DNA from: Mucilaginibacter endophyticus
GTDB lineage: Bacteria > Bacteroidota > Bacteroidia > Sphingobacteriales > Sphingobacteriaceae
NCBI RefSeq assembly: GCF_003351025.1
Contig: NZ_QPCG01000001.1
Coordinates: 813,949 to 877,948 of the forward strand
Direction: 5' to 3'
DNA length: 64,000 bases
Below, piece after piece: positions 51,701 to 61,023 of the stretch (its first letter is position 1; each line of letters starts with the position of its first letter). The translations under genes were made by a program, and so were the position numbers. The notes under the pieces are model-generated. The model was given only the letters and a program-made list of their open reading frames with translations. It made no database searches and had not been told where the DNA came from.

Positions 51701-51875
51701 GCTTAACCGTCTTAAAGTTTATGTGAGTGGTCAAAACCTGTATGTGTTTACCCCATACAAAGGCCTCGACCCGGAAATTGGATCAATAAACCAGGACGCG
51801 TTTTTGAATGGTGTTGATATCGGCAGGTATCCTTCGCCACGTACCATCACATTTGGACTTAACGCTGAATTTTAA
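48714..51875 (+). CDS. susC: SusC/RagA family TonB-linked outer-membrane transporter
   Basis: 1053 residues with a signal peptide (about 1-22). A carboxypeptidase-regulatory-like beta-sandwich follows (about 27-110: GTVSDEKGVTLPGVTVAVKD), then a TonB-box-like VNVVAIGYGSQ, the plug (about 120-225) with the family signature VRVRGVTSLSLSNEPLYVID, and a 22-strand barrel ending in NAEF. SusC-type proteins import oligosaccharides across the outer membrane together with SusD. There is no extra N-terminal STN domain. The gene starts the structural part of the locus and is followed 18 bp later by susD. In context the cargo should be beta-mannan oligosaccharides. Confidence 0.96.
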   Translation: MGKILRIALLFSFMFVCIRGMAQNQGTVVQGTVSDEKGVTLPGVTVAVKDSKTTVITDVDGKFRLTLPANAKMLVFTFIGAEKQEVVIGSKTIFTITLKSTTTALTDVNVVAIGYGSQRRQDVNGAISSVKAADIANIPQPSIDQLLQGKAAGLTITQNSGAPGSSTSVRVRGVTSLSLSNEPLYVIDGVPISGDATNKSTSGRSPQLTTNNDGNAVSPLALINPSDIESIDVLKDASATAIYGSRASNGVIIITTKRGKNGSARVNYDGYVGYQEQGKFLKMMNLQQYATLQNAMADVIGTQKRGEFADPSLLGNGTNWQHEIFRNAPMQSHQVSISGGKEGTDYYISGGYLRQLGTILGNDFTRYTIRTNINSQVKDWLKVGTTISGSRTNQNVSIGDNNGVIYGALLSAPDQSVRNADGSFSGPLPQANQQGGQINPVAQALDIYNNLVRSNFNGGVYAEMKFTRDLSLRSQVNGDFNWSNAKIFQPSYTYGPLFVNPTAKLNEYIANTVYWGWQEYLNYNHTFGKKHNVVGLLGYEVNESTWGGVDAGVQNFLGNDLKTLNLGDAKTATNGEYKDGQALESQFARAIYTYNNRYSITATIRRDKSSKFAEGHQVGYFPSFAVSWRLSEEPFFSGIKTFADNVKLRVGYGQVGNQAVPNYLYGSALNSLTTGLGTGFTIDKVANPNLTWETAIQTDIGIDFSLFGRIDASVDYFDKTSKNFLFQASLPAFLLGQSAEYSGTGVIAPPYVNGGKLYNRGVEFTINSRNIATTNFRWNTTLIFSKYKNKVVSLANSVPFINRSVGVSFLSLPVTRTVAGGPVGEFYGYEVQGIFKTADQLRNAPIQFGRPVANNSAGTWLGDVQYKDLNHDGKIDEADQTSLGSGNPKFTYGITNSFSYKSFDLSFFLNGSYGAKIFNVLNYSISGLSGLYQNQLASVANFWTPQNANSNIPAPRGGDNPNLKNSDRFIESGSFLRVQNVSLGYNLPLSWIRHIKLNRLKVYVSGQNLYVFTPYKGLDPEIGSINQDAFLNGVDIGRYPSPRTITFGLNAEF

Positions 51876-51893
51876 TTTTTGGATGAACCTGAT

Positions 51894-53558
51894 ATGAAAA
51901 GATATATAAAATATTTATTAGGGCTAACGGTTGTAACAGGCGTTACTACAAGTAGCTGTAAAAAGGACTTCTTTAATCGTCCGCCGCAAAGTGCCATTAC
52001 ACTGGATAACTACTATAAAACCAATGACCAGGTGGTTGCCAGCACTAATGACCTGTATAGCGCGGTTTGGTTTGGCTGGTGCGGTAAAGCGGGCTGGTCA
52101 ATAACCGAGCTGATGGGCGGCAATGGCCGTACCTACTCGTCGGACATTGTGAATTTTGAAAATTTCTCGGTTACCGATGCCAACTTTGAGTTGGGTGGCG
52201 CGTGGAACTCGTTGTACATTGTAGTAGCCCAGGCCAATGCATTGATCAATAACCTGCCCGTAAAAGTAGGTGCAGGCGTTGATAAGGCAGTGATAAATAA
52301 TGCCCTCGGTGAAGCGCATTTGTTCCGTGCCCTGGCTTACTTCCATCTGGTACGTACCTGGGGGCCGGTACCTATCATCGAAAACAGTTTGGATTATGTA
52401 TCAAACTACCAGATCAATACCAACCCAATCCCCGATGTGTATAAGTTTATTGTAAACGATTTGAAGTTTGCTGAGGATAACCTGACCAAGATGGGGCCGC
52501 GCAGTGGTAAGTCATCGGGTCGTGTTTCAAGCGGGTCTGCATCGGCATTGCTTGCCAAAGTTTACCTGTATATGCAGGATTATCAAAATTCGCTTGCCGA
52601 AGCCAATAAAGTGATCAGCAGCGGCGAGTTTAAGCTATACGGTGTTGATGTAGCCGGTAAAACATTTGCCGATTTGTACTTAACCGCGAATAACAATAAT
52701 GAAGAGTCAATTATTCAGCTGCAATGGTCGGCAACCGGTGGGTATGGAAAGGGTAATCCGCAACAGGCCTCATTCGCGTACAATTCAATCATAACCGGTA
52801 CAGGCGATGGTTACGGCGTATTGGCGCCAACTTTCGATCTGCAGGATATGTATGAATCAGGCGATTTGCGCAGAAAAGCTACCATTATGCTCCCTGGCGA
52901 TCATTATCCCGAAATAAACCAGGCTGCGGGAGGTTACACCTTGCCCGATAACGCGAACTCGCAAGGAACGCATGCCCAGGTTAAAAAATATGTAGTTGGT
53001 ACCCCTGCAGATAACGGAGGTTTGGGCGCGGCGCAATCTGCCGCGAACAATACCTACATGATGCGTTACGCCGAAGTTTTCCTGATCAAGGCCGAAGCCA
53101 TTATGGCCGGTGCTAAAACCAGCAGTGATCCGGAAGCTTTGGCTGCCATCAACAAAATCAGGAACCGGGCTGGTTTAGGCAATCTTACTACTATTAAACG
53201 CGGGTATTATTTGCCAAACCCGGCTCTTAAATTGGCTGGTGCCCCGGCTAATACGCCAAAAGAGCTTTATCGTGATGATATCCTGGACGAAAGAAGGCGT
53301 GAGTTTGCTTTTGAAAATGATTTTTGGTTTGATCTGGGTCGACTGGATGGGTATAACGTAACCTCGCACCCGATAGCTATCAGCATAATCAAAAATCAGG
53401 ATAGGGGGACCTCTGATAACAGCACACCACCGCAGCGTTATGGCAACGAATATAATTCGACTGTTACGGATGCTAATTTCCGGTTGGCATACCCGGCTAC
53501 CGAAGTAGCATCAAACCCTAAGTTAAAAGACGCACCGGTACCTTATGTATTTAAATAA
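51894..53558 (+). CDS. susD: SusD/RagB family surface lipoprotein
   Basis: 554 residues from the ATG at 51894; a TTG 15 nt upstream is unlikely. The lipoprotein signal ends TSSCKKDFF, and the charged residues after the Cys fit surface export in Bacteroidota. The N-terminal TPR-like part includes LFRALAYFHLVRTWGPVPII, and the C-terminal part includes IRNRAGLGNL and DDILDERRREFAFENDFWFD, all SusD hallmarks. It forms the lid of the SusC transporter and binds glycan. Its gene is 18 bp after susC and 7 bp before the next lipoprotein gene. Confidence 0.95.
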   Translation: MKRYIKYLLGLTVVTGVTTSSCKKDFFNRPPQSAITLDNYYKTNDQVVASTNDLYSAVWFGWCGKAGWSITELMGGNGRTYSSDIVNFENFSVTDANFELGGAWNSLYIVVAQANALINNLPVKVGAGVDKAVINNALGEAHLFRALAYFHLVRTWGPVPIIENSLDYVSNYQINTNPIPDVYKFIVNDLKFAEDNLTKMGPRSGKSSGRVSSGSASALLAKVYLYMQDYQNSLAEANKVISSGEFKLYGVDVAGKTFADLYLTANNNNEESIIQLQWSATGGYGKGNPQQASFAYNSIITGTGDGYGVLAPTFDLQDMYESGDLRRKATIMLPGDHYPEINQAAGGYTLPDNANSQGTHAQVKKYVVGTPADNGGLGAAQSAANNTYMMRYAEVFLIKAEAIMAGAKTSSDPEALAAINKIRNRAGLGNLTTIKRGYYLPNPALKLAGAPANTPKELYRDDILDERRREFAFENDFWFDLGRLDGYNVTSHPIAISIIKNQDRGTSDNSTPPQRYGNEYNSTVTDANFRLAYPATEVASNPKLKDAPVPYVFK

Positions 53559-53565
53559 TCAAACC

Positions 53566-54726
53566 ATGAAAAAGATATTTCAACAATCCAAAACATATTA
53601 CTGGATGCTGTCGGTTTTGATGGTATTTGGTATGGCCTCGTGCCGTAAATATAACGATAGGGGTACCGGTGGCACCGGCGCACCTAAAATTACCAGGGTA
53701 AGGTATATCAGCAAAACAGATACCATTAAAAATGTGTCACACCCGGTAAACCTTGATTCGGCCAATGTTTATGATGATATCAAACTGGTTAAGTTTGATT
53801 CGACGGTAACGCAGGGGCGTTTAAATACCCAATATGCCATTATTGGCGAAAACCTGTTGAACACCACGCATGTATACTTTAACGGCACCGAGGTTTATTT
53901 TAACCCTGCCCTGGTAAGCGATAAAACCATTATTGTTACCATAGGCTCAAATGTGCCATTCGGGCCAAGCCAGTCAAACAAGCTTACAGTTGTAACCACG
54001 CAAGGTAAGGTTGATTATGATTTTAGCATAGCGCAGCCACCTCCGGTAATTACCACATTTGCGCCACTTGCAGCCGGCGCGGGCGATATTGTGACTATAA
54101 CCGGCAGCGTATTTAATGATGTTATCAGCGTTAAGTTTGATGATACCCCGGCCGAAATTGTAGGCACACCAACAGCTACCGAAATAAAGGTTAAGGTGCC
54201 TGCCGGTATTGTACAGGCTTATGTATATGTAACAACAGCGGGTGGTACAACCAAGTCTGCGGCTTCATTCGGCTTTAAGTATTTGATTTATGGCGATGAC
54301 CTTACGCTGTACTGGGGTGGTAATGGCGGCGGTTATGACGGATACGGCAGTACCCGCGACTATGCCAGCACAGCCCATGTAAAACGCGGTACACATGCTA
54401 TTGCAGTTAATGTTGATAACGGTTATGGTGCATTGCAGTTAGGTTACGGCGGTGCTACTTTAAACGTTGCGGCATCGGGCTTAACCTCAATAAAAGTATC
54501 AATTTATGGTGGCGCCAACTTCAAAACCGGCGATAGGGTGCAGTTGGTAGTAAATGGTGGTTATGATAAGGCGGTGCCGCTTACTATTGTACCGGGCGCT
54601 TACACGGATTTTACCATCCCGTTAAGCAGTTTGGGCAACCCTGCAACCATATCCGAAATTACTTTCCAAACATTAGGCGTTGCGGCACCAGCAACCTTCT
54701 ATGTTGATGATCTTGGGTTTATTTAA
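53566..54726 (+). CDS. Surface glycan-binding lipoprotein with IPT/TIG domains (SusE-position)
   Basis: 386 residues from the ATG at 53566. The lipoprotein signal ends GMASCRKYND. Two IPT/TIG-like immunoglobulin domains follow: about 85-165 (YAIIGENLLNTTHVYFNGTE) and 166-245 (PPVITTFAPLAAGAGDIVTI then ITGSVFNDVISVKFDD). The C-terminal part (about 255-386) is a separate Gly/Tyr-rich beta domain, probably a carbohydrate-binding module (YWGGNGGGYDGYGSTRDYAS). Its position right after susD matches surface glycan-binding proteins of other loci. Confidence 0.88.
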   Translation: MKKIFQQSKTYYWMLSVLMVFGMASCRKYNDRGTGGTGAPKITRVRYISKTDTIKNVSHPVNLDSANVYDDIKLVKFDSTVTQGRLNTQYAIIGENLLNTTHVYFNGTEVYFNPALVSDKTIIVTIGSNVPFGPSQSNKLTVVTTQGKVDYDFSIAQPPPVITTFAPLAAGAGDIVTITGSVFNDVISVKFDDTPAEIVGTPTATEIKVKVPAGIVQAYVYVTTAGGTTKSAASFGFKYLIYGDDLTLYWGGNGGGYDGYGSTRDYASTAHVKRGTHAIAVNVDNGYGALQLGYGGATLNVAASGLTSIKVSIYGGANFKTGDRVQLVVNGGYDKAVPLTIVPGAYTDFTIPLSSLGNPATISEITFQTLGVAAPATFYVDDLGFI

Positions 54727-54785
54727 ATTCTATAGGGTCGCCGGCGTGCAAGCGACGGCGACCCTTACTTTCAAAATTTAACAGT

Positions 54786-55331
54786 ATGAAAGTTTATAGT
54801 TCAATAGTCTGTATGTTACTACTGCTGCTGGCGGCAGGCAAAGTGCATGCTCAAAAGAACCTGATTACCAACGGTGGTTTTGAAGAGGAAATGTATGGTT
54901 GGAATGATGGCGGTGTTAAACTTACTCCCTGGGATGCGAAAACAGGTAAAAACAGTTGTGCTATCATCGCTACAAATGCTGCAAACTGGTTGGGGGTTGA
55001 TCAGCAGGTAGTTATTCCTAAAAAGGCCGGTAAGCTGGAAGTAAGCGCATGGCTTAAAACCATCAATGTAATGAAAGGCAAAGATGATTGGAACGGGGCG
55101 GTTTTTAGTGTCGAGTTTTTGGATAAGGCAGATAAAAAGGTTGGCGAGGGTATAAATATAGTTACACTAACCGGCGACCATGCCTGGGAGCTGGCTTCGA
55201 AAGAGGTTTTAATCCCTGCCGGAGCTGTTCGGTTTAAATTGCTTTTGGTGATGGGGTATGCTACGGGTACATTTTTGATTGATGATGTTGCCGTGAAGGC
55301 GATAATGAGCGATCCGGTAACAAAAAATTAA
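54786..55331 (+). CDS. Small secreted CBM-like protein
   Basis: 181 residues with a signal peptide (about 1-22, ending VHA). The mature part is one beta-sandwich of the CBM4/9/22-like type: NLITNGGFEEEMYGWN at its start and GTFLIDDVAVKAI at its end are typical of the family. No catalytic domain is attached. It lies 59 bp after the TIG lipoprotein. It lacks a lipobox, so it is probably periplasmic or secreted. It may hand glycan to the transporter or enzymes. The calcium site and sugar-binding face cannot be judged from sequence alone. Confidence 0.78.
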   Translation: MKVYSSIVCMLLLLLAAGKVHAQKNLITNGGFEEEMYGWNDGGVKLTPWDAKTGKNSCAIIATNAANWLGVDQQVVIPKKAGKLEVSAWLKTINVMKGKDDWNGAVFSVEFLDKADKKVGEGINIVTLTGDHAWELASKEVLIPAGAVRFKLLLVMGYATGTFLIDDVAVKAIMSDPVTKN

Positions 55332-55416
55332 TATTTAATTGTGCGATTGATATTTTGTAAGTATAAAAGTGTTAAATTAGTATCATCAATTAGCAAACTT
55401 ATTTTAGTGGGATTTT

Positions 55417-56295
55417 ATGATGACAAGTAATGTAATGCGAGAGATAACTCCGCTAACTCCAAGTGATTGTTTTACTATTTTTTCGAGGGTAAAAAAGAAA
55501 TTCGACTTTCCGCTTCATTATCATGACGAGTATGAGCTTAACCTAATTATCAATGCCAAGGGCGCCAAAAGGGTAGTGGGTGGTCATATTGAGGTGATTG
55601 AAGAGGTGGAGCTGGCGCTGATTGGTCCTAATTTATATCATGCCTGGTTTACGCACCAATGCCAGAGCGAGGATATAACTGAGGTTACCATTCAGTTTCA
55701 TAAAGATCTGTTTGATGAAAAATTTCTGAAACGCAATCAGTTGAGCTTTGTTAAAAGCATGCTGGAGCGCTCACAGCGGGGGATTTCTTTTTCGGCGGAG
55801 ACTATCTACGCGCTTAAGGACAGGATAACACAGTTGGATAAAAAAACAGGGTTCGACTCAGTGTTGGAGCTATTGTCTATCCTGCATGATCTGTCTATCT
55901 CTCGTAACATGAAAATGCTGTCGGATCCAAGCTTTACCAATGAAAAGTTTTATTACAATAGTCGTCGTATCGAGAAGGTATTTGAGCATATGAACCTCAA
56001 CTACAATAAGCAAATAACACTTGCTGAGGTAGCTAAAATTGCGAATATGCCCGAAGCTTCATTTAGCAGGTTTATAAAAAAACGCACCGGTAAAACCTTT
56101 ATTGATAGTTTAAACGAGATTAGGCTTGGTCACGCCTCCAGGATGCTTATTGATTCAACTACTACTGTGGCCGAAATAGCTTACAAATGTGGTTTTAATA
56201 ATATCTCAAATTTCAACAGGATCTTTAAGCGCAAAAAGATGTGTATTCCCAAGGAGTTCAGGGAAACCTATACCGGAAACCGCGTATTTATTTAA
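55417..56295 (+). CDS. AraC family transcriptional regulator
   Basis: 292 residues. An N-terminal cupin-like sensing domain (about 25-110, with HYHDEYELNLIINAKG) and a C-terminal double helix-turn-helix (about 190-288: ITLAEVAKIANMPEASFSRF and TTVAEIAYKCGFNNISNFNR). The start is the ATG at 55417 or the one at 55420, since both precede the same domain. It sits between the surface-binding genes and the symporter-phosphorylase-epimerase group, so it may control the latter. An intracellular sugar such as mannobiose or mannosyl-glucose is a plausible ligand, as inference. Confidence 0.92.
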   Translation: MMTSNVMREITPLTPSDCFTIFSRVKKKFDFPLHYHDEYELNLIINAKGAKRVVGGHIEVIEEVELALIGPNLYHAWFTHQCQSEDITEVTIQFHKDLFDEKFLKRNQLSFVKSMLERSQRGISFSAETIYALKDRITQLDKKTGFDSVLELLSILHDLSISRNMKMLSDPSFTNEKFYYNSRRIEKVFEHMNLNYNKQITLAEVAKIANMPEASFSRFIKKRTGKTFIDSLNEIRLGHASRMLIDSTTTVAEIAYKCGFNNISNFNRIFKRKKMCIPKEFRETYTGNRVFI

Positions 56296-56423
56296 CTGGT
56301 ATTTATTTGACCGGGTAGTTAGTTAAAAATATATCATCCGGTCGATAAAGTTAAATATAAGGTTAAAAAAGTATTATAAAATTGCTGATAATAAATTCAT
56401 TTTTGGGTAAGGCCAATTAAGGT

Positions 56424-56547
56424 GTCTGAACTCGAATTTTTGGAATTTATGAATTCGTCGAATTTATTGTATTTGACCATTTTAAACCAGGATTAATATT
56501 CTGACAATTATTTAATTCAAAAAATTCCGGTTCAGACAAATTCAGAC
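56424..56547. repeat. Palindromic GTCTGAACTCGAATT element (copy 2) in the symporter leader
   Basis: Arms at 56424-56443 and 56518-56537 are complementary at 17 of 20 positions. A second TTCAGAC at 56541-56547 ends 3 nt before the symporter ATG at 56551. The left 15 nt are an exact inverted match to 14068-14082. In the mRNA the two arms could pair and bury the region before the start codon. Confidence 0.8.
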
Positions 56548-56550
56548 AAG

Positions 56551-58383
56551 ATGAAGTTACACCTGCTTGATGTTGCCATTATAGTTTTATACCTGCTCAG
56601 CACCATTTTTATTGGTTTATGGTACCGTAAAAAAGCCCGAGAAAACAAGGAAAGCTATATGCTTGGCGGCAAATCTTTACCCTGGTATAAGTTGGGTTTA
56701 AGTGATGCCTCCGATATGTTCGACATCAGCGGCACCATGTGGATGGTGAGCCTGTGCTTTGTTTACGGCATGAAAAGCATTTGGATCCCCTGGCTTTGGC
56801 CGGTATTTAACCAGGTGTTTTTAATGATGTACCTGTCGCGCTGGCTTCGCCGGTCAAACGCGGCTACCGGTGCCGAATGGCTTGCAACGCGCTTTGGCAA
56901 AACAGGGCCGGGCGTAACAGGGTCAAATGTGGTGGTTATTGCGTTCGCGCTGTTAAGCTGTTTTGGTTTTTTAGCTTACGGATTTATAGGTTTGGGCAAG
57001 TTTATAGAAATATTTATTCCCTGGGATTTGATTAAAGCTTACGTGCCTTTCAGCGTTGCGCCTCAGTATGTGCCGCATGTGTACGGCATCATATTTACAC
57101 TGTTCGCCATGTTTTACTCTATCATAGGCGGCATGCACAGTATTGTGCTTGGCGATATGATCAAATACGGCATCATGACGGTGGCCTGCGTGTGGATTGG
57201 TTTTATAGCTGCCGGTAAACTTAACGGGAGCCACCTCAATGTGCCTGATGGCTGGTATAGCCCCTTCTTTGGTAAAAACCTCGGCTTGAGCTGGACAGGG
57301 ATTATCGACGAAGTAAATAATAAGATCAAAGCAGATGGTTACTCACTGTTCGGTTTGTTTTTCATGATGATGACCTTTAAAGGCTTCTTCGCGGCAGTGG
57401 CCGGGCCGGCACCCAATTATGATATGCAAAAGATCCTCTCTACACGTTCGCCTGAAGAGGCCAGCAAAATGAGCGGCTTTGTAAATATCATATTGTTGCC
57501 TATCCGCTATTCGCTTATTGTGAGCTTGACCATACTGGGGCTGCTGTTTTATCACCAAATGGATTTGAAAGATGCCCATGGTGCTATCGATTTTGAACGC
57601 ATTCTGCCGGCCGTGATCAATAACTTTTTACCTGTTGGTTTAGTCGGCCTGTTATTGGCAGGTTTATTAGGCGCTTTCATGAGCACTTTCAGCGGCACCA
57701 TGAACGCGGCACAGGCTTATATCGTGAACGATATCTACCTTAAATACATTAATCCTAAGGCCTCTACAAAAAAAATCATTACAGCCAATTACCTTGTAGG
57801 TGTTTTTGTGGTAGCGGTAGGGGTGATCCTCGGCTTTTTTGTAAAGGATGTGAACAGTGTATTGCAATGGATAGTGTCGGCTCTTTATGGCGGTTATATA
57901 GCGAGTAATGTGCTTAAATGGCATTGGTGGCGCTTTAATGCCAACGGGTTCTTTTATGGGATGCTTTCGGGGATCTTATCGGCTATGATCTTCTCGCTCA
58001 TTATCCCGTCTGTTGAGCTGTTGTACTGGTTCCCGGTGCTGTTTGCTATTTCGCTGGCGGGTTCAATTATCGGCTCTTATGCCACAGCACCAACAGATGT
58101 GGCCGTGCTGCGGTCGTTTTATACAACGGTGAGGCCATGGGGCTTCTGGGGGCCTGTAAAGGCTATGGTGCTGGAAAGTGATCCATCCTTTGCGCCTAAT
58201 AAAAACTTTAAGCTGAATATGTTCAACATGGTTATCGGTACCATAACACAATGCTGCCTTACCATATTGCCCATGTACCTGATACTGGCACAAAAAACAT
58301 CCCTCATAGTTACCGTAGCCATACTGGTGGTTACCATAACCATACTGAAAAAAACATGGTGGGATAAATTAAAAGACTATTGA
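56551..58383 (+). CDS. Sodium:solute symporter (SSS family), probable mannobiose carrier
   Basis: 610 residues, about 13-14 membrane helices. N-terminal [20 protein letters not shown] and the [20 protein letters not shown] segment are SSS marks. The Bacteroides fragilis mannan operon is known to have a sugar/Na+ symporter directly next to a mannosylglucose phosphorylase gene and a cellobiose 2-epimerase gene. The same order here (symporter, GH130, epimerase) suggests uptake of beta-1,4-mannobiose across the inner membrane. Its stop is 11 bp before the phosphorylase start. Confidence 0.9.
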   Translation: MKLHLLDVAIIVLYLLSTIFIGLWYRKKARENKESYMLGGKSLPWYKLGLSDASDMFDISGTMWMVSLCFVYGMKSIWIPWLWPVFNQVFLMMYLSRWLRRSNAATGAEWLATRFGKTGPGVTGSNVVVIAFALLSCFGFLAYGFIGLGKFIEIFIPWDLIKAYVPFSVAPQYVPHVYGIIFTLFAMFYSIIGGMHSIVLGDMIKYGIMTVACVWIGFIAAGKLNGSHLNVPDGWYSPFFGKNLGLSWTGIIDEVNNKIKADGYSLFGLFFMMMTFKGFFAAVAGPAPNYDMQKILSTRSPEEASKMSGFVNIILLPIRYSLIVSLTILGLLFYHQMDLKDAHGAIDFERILPAVINNFLPVGLVGLLLAGLLGAFMSTFSGTMNAAQAYIVNDIYLKYINPKASTKKIITANYLVGVFVVAVGVILGFFVKDVNSVLQWIVSALYGGYIASNVLKWHWWRFNANGFFYGMLSGILSAMIFSLIIPSVELLYWFPVLFAISLAGSIIGSYATAPTDVAVLRSFYTTVRPWGFWGPVKAMVLESDPSFAPNKNFKLNMFNMVIGTITQCCLTILPMYLILAQKTSLIVTVAILVVTITILKKTWWDKLKDY

Positions 58384-58394
58384 TAAAAAATTAT

Positions 58395-59591
58395 ATGACG
58401 CAGGAATTTAACCAAAGACTAAGCCAATTACAAGCCGAACAAGAGCAATTAATTAACCGGAAAAATCAGGTTGAGGAAACTGGCAACGGTATTTTCAGCC
58501 GGTTTAAATATCCTGTGCTTACAGCCGCCCATACCCCGCTGGAGTGGCGGTATGATCTTGACGCCAAAACCAATCCGCATTTAATGGAACGCTTTGGTAT
58601 TAACGCCGTTTTTAATGCGGGTGCTATAAAGTTCAACGGCAAATACCTTATGGTAGCCCGCGTTGAAGGGGTCGATCGTAAATCATTTTTTGCCGTAGCC
58701 GAAAGTGAAGATGGTGTCAATGGTTTTAAATTCTGGGATTATCCTATTGAGTTGCCTCAAACTGAAGATCCGGATACTAACGTATACGATATGCGTCTTA
58801 CCCTGCATGAGGATGGCTGGATCTACGGGCTTTTTTGTACCGAGCGTCGTGACCCTGAAGCGCCGTCACATGATCAGTCGATGGCGGTTGCAGCCTGTGG
58901 TATTGCGCGCACAAAAGACCTGGTAAAATGGGAGCGCCTGCCCGATCTGAAAACCAATTCGCCCCAGCAGCGTAATGTGGTTTTACACCCTGAATTTGTC
59001 GACGGTAAATATGCTTTGTATACGCGTCCGCAGGATGGTTTTATAAGCGCCGGTACCGGCGGTGGCATAGGTTTTGGCTTGTGCGATACTATGGAGAACG
59101 CAGTAGTTGATACAGAAACCATCATTCATAACAAAAGTTATCATACAGTTTACGAAGCCAAGAACGGGCAGGGGCCGGCACCTATTAAAACAGAAAAAGG
59201 CTGGCTGCACCTTGCGCATGGTGTACGTAATACGGCCGCGGGTTTACGCTATGTACTATATCTGTTTATGACCGATCTGCACGACCTCACTCAAGTAATT
59301 TACCAGCCTGCGGGATACTTTCTGGCCCCGGTTGGAGATGAGCGTGTAGGTGATGTATCTAATGTGGTGTTCTGCAATGGTTGGATATCCGATGAGGACG
59401 GAACGGTATATGTTTATTATGCGTCATCAGATACCCGCATGCATGTTGCTACCACTACAGTTGATAAGTTGATTGATTATGCGATGAATACACCTGCGGA
59501 TGCCTTGCGTTCGGCCTCGTCAGTACAGGCGGTATATAACATCATTGATAAAAACAAAGGCTTGGGTCAGTTACAGGAAGCCAGCGCCTGA
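58395..59591 (+). CDS. GH130 4-O-beta-D-mannosyl-D-glucose phosphorylase
   Basis: 398 residues from the ATG at 58395; a TTG 15 nt upstream overlaps the symporter stop. The N-terminal block ([20 protein letters not shown] followed by [11 protein letters not shown]) is characteristic of GH130 subfamily 1. The catalytic acid should be Asp132 in [13 protein letters not shown], matching Asp131 of the B. fragilis enzyme. It has no signal peptide, so it acts in the cytoplasm. The reaction is mannosyl-glucose plus phosphate to mannose 1-phosphate and glucose. It uses the product of the epimerase encoded next. Confidence 0.94.
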   Translation: MTQEFNQRLSQLQAEQEQLINRKNQVEETGNGIFSRFKYPVLTAAHTPLEWRYDLDAKTNPHLMERFGINAVFNAGAIKFNGKYLMVARVEGVDRKSFFAVAESEDGVNGFKFWDYPIELPQTEDPDTNVYDMRLTLHEDGWIYGLFCTERRDPEAPSHDQSMAVAACGIARTKDLVKWERLPDLKTNSPQQRNVVLHPEFVDGKYALYTRPQDGFISAGTGGGIGFGLCDTMENAVVDTETIIHNKSYHTVYEAKNGQGPAPIKTEKGWLHLAHGVRNTAAGLRYVLYLFMTDLHDLTQVIYQPAGYFLAPVGDERVGDVSNVVFCNGWISDEDGTVYVYYASSDTRMHVATTTVDKLIDYAMNTPADALRSASSVQAVYNIIDKNKGLGQLQEASA

Positions 59592-59799
59592 ACTCTTAGC
59601 CTCTGATTATATGTTCTTCGTCTTTTAAGCAGGGGTGGTGCGATTCCCCTCTTGAGAGAGTGTAGGGGTGTGTTCTTTGTTTAAGGAATACATCCTTACA
59701 AACACCTAACTAATTACTAAACATCTAAAACCATACACCATTCAACGCGTGTTAAATGCTGTTATGGGAGGCGTATGCCTGTAAACTACGATAAATAAT
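59592..59799. other. Intergenic gap between phosphorylase and epimerase genes
   Basis: 208 bp with a hairpin-forming GATTCCCCTCTTGAGAGAG-type repeat (about 59650-59675) and no gene. The other catabolic genes are packed more tightly, so a second promoter or an inserted repeat is possible. Confidence 0.5.
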
Positions 59800-61023
59800 A
59801 TGGCTCAATCATTAAACATCATTTCAGAAGATCAGCTTCATGCCTTTAGCATCGAGCTAACAGATGAATTAAAAAACATCCTTAGCTATTGGCTCAGCTA
59901 TACAGTTGATGAAGTGAATGGTGGTTTTTGGGGCAAGATTGATAATGATAATCAGGTTACAGCATACGCGGCCAAGGGGTCGGTGCTAAACGCGCGGATC
60001 CTGTGGAGTTTTTCGGCTGCTTATAATCAAAACCCTGATGAGGCTTACCTGCGGGCGGCCAGTCGGGCTTATGATTATATTAAAACGTGCTTTGTTGATA
60101 ACGACTTTGGTGGTGTTTACTGGTCAGTTGATTATAAGGGCAGTAGGCTTGACACCAAGAAACAGGTATATGCCAATGCCTTTGTTATTTATGCCCTAAG
60201 TGAATACTATATCGCCTCAAAGCTTGAAACGGTAAGGGAAGAGGCCATTAGCCTGTATCGGCTTTTGGTAGCCAAAAGCTATGATCAGGATAAAACCGGG
60301 TACTTCGAAGCCTTCACGTGCGATTGGCAACCGCTTGGTGATCTGAGGTTAAGCGCCAAGGATGCCAACGAAAAAAAGACCATGAACACCCACCTGCACG
60401 TACTTGAAGCTTATACCAACCTGTACCGCATCTGGCCTGATGATGGACTTAAACAACAGATTGAAACCCTGATCAATAACTTCTTTGATCATTTTATTGA
60501 TGCTGTAACGGGGCACCTTGTGCTGTTTTTTGATGAGAACTGGAACCGCCGTTCGGACACCGTATCGTATGGACACGATATTGAAGCTACCTGGCTTTTG
60601 CTGGAGGCTGCCGAAGTTATCGGTAACAATGAAATGATAGCAAAGATCAATAACGTTTGCATCGCGATAGCAGAAGCAACTATACAAGGTTTGGATGCAG
60701 ATGGCGGTTTATGGTATGAATATGAGCCGGTAGAAGGTCATCTCATTAAAGAAAAACACTGGTGGGTACAGGCCGAAGCCATAGTTGGTTTTTACAATGC
60801 ATGGCAGGTGAGCGGTAATGAAAAATACCTTCAGCTTGCCCTCAATAACTGGGCTTTTGTAAAAGATAAAATATTAGATAAACAAAACGGCGAATGGTTT
60901 TGGGGCATTAAAGCCGATGGCAGTATTATGCCGGGCGAAGATAAGGCCGGCCTCTGGAAATGCCCGTATCATAACAGCCGGGCGTGTATAGAAATTATTA
61001 AACGAATAAAAACATTGAAATGA
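59800..61023 (+). CDS. Cellobiose 2-epimerase (AGE superfamily)
   Basis: 407 residues, the family length. It has an (alpha/alpha)6 barrel with the expected catalytic residues: Arg66 (SVLNARILWS), His200 (MNTHLHVLEAY), His259 (SYGHDIEATW) and His391 (CPYHNSRACIE). Ruminococcus albus epimerase has His at equivalent positions. It epimerises the reducing sugar of beta-1,4-disaccharides, here mannobiose to mannosyl-glucose. It is cytoplasmic. Its stop overlaps the start of the next gene by 4 bp (61020-61023), so the two are coupled even though the next product is exported. Confidence 0.95.
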   Translation: MAQSLNIISEDQLHAFSIELTDELKNILSYWLSYTVDEVNGGFWGKIDNDNQVTAYAAKGSVLNARILWSFSAAYNQNPDEAYLRAASRAYDYIKTCFVDNDFGGVYWSVDYKGSRLDTKKQVYANAFVIYALSEYYIASKLETVREEAISLYRLLVAKSYDQDKTGYFEAFTCDWQPLGDLRLSAKDANEKKTMNTHLHVLEAYTNLYRIWPDDGLKQQIETLINNFFDHFIDAVTGHLVLFFDENWNRRSDTVSYGHDIEATWLLLEAAEVIGNNEMIAKINNVCIAIAEATIQGLDADGGLWYEYEPVEGHLIKEKHWWVQAEAIVGFYNAWQVSGNEKYLQLALNNWAFVKDKILDKQNGEWFWGIKADGSIMPGEDKAGLWKCPYHNSRACIEIIKRIKTLK

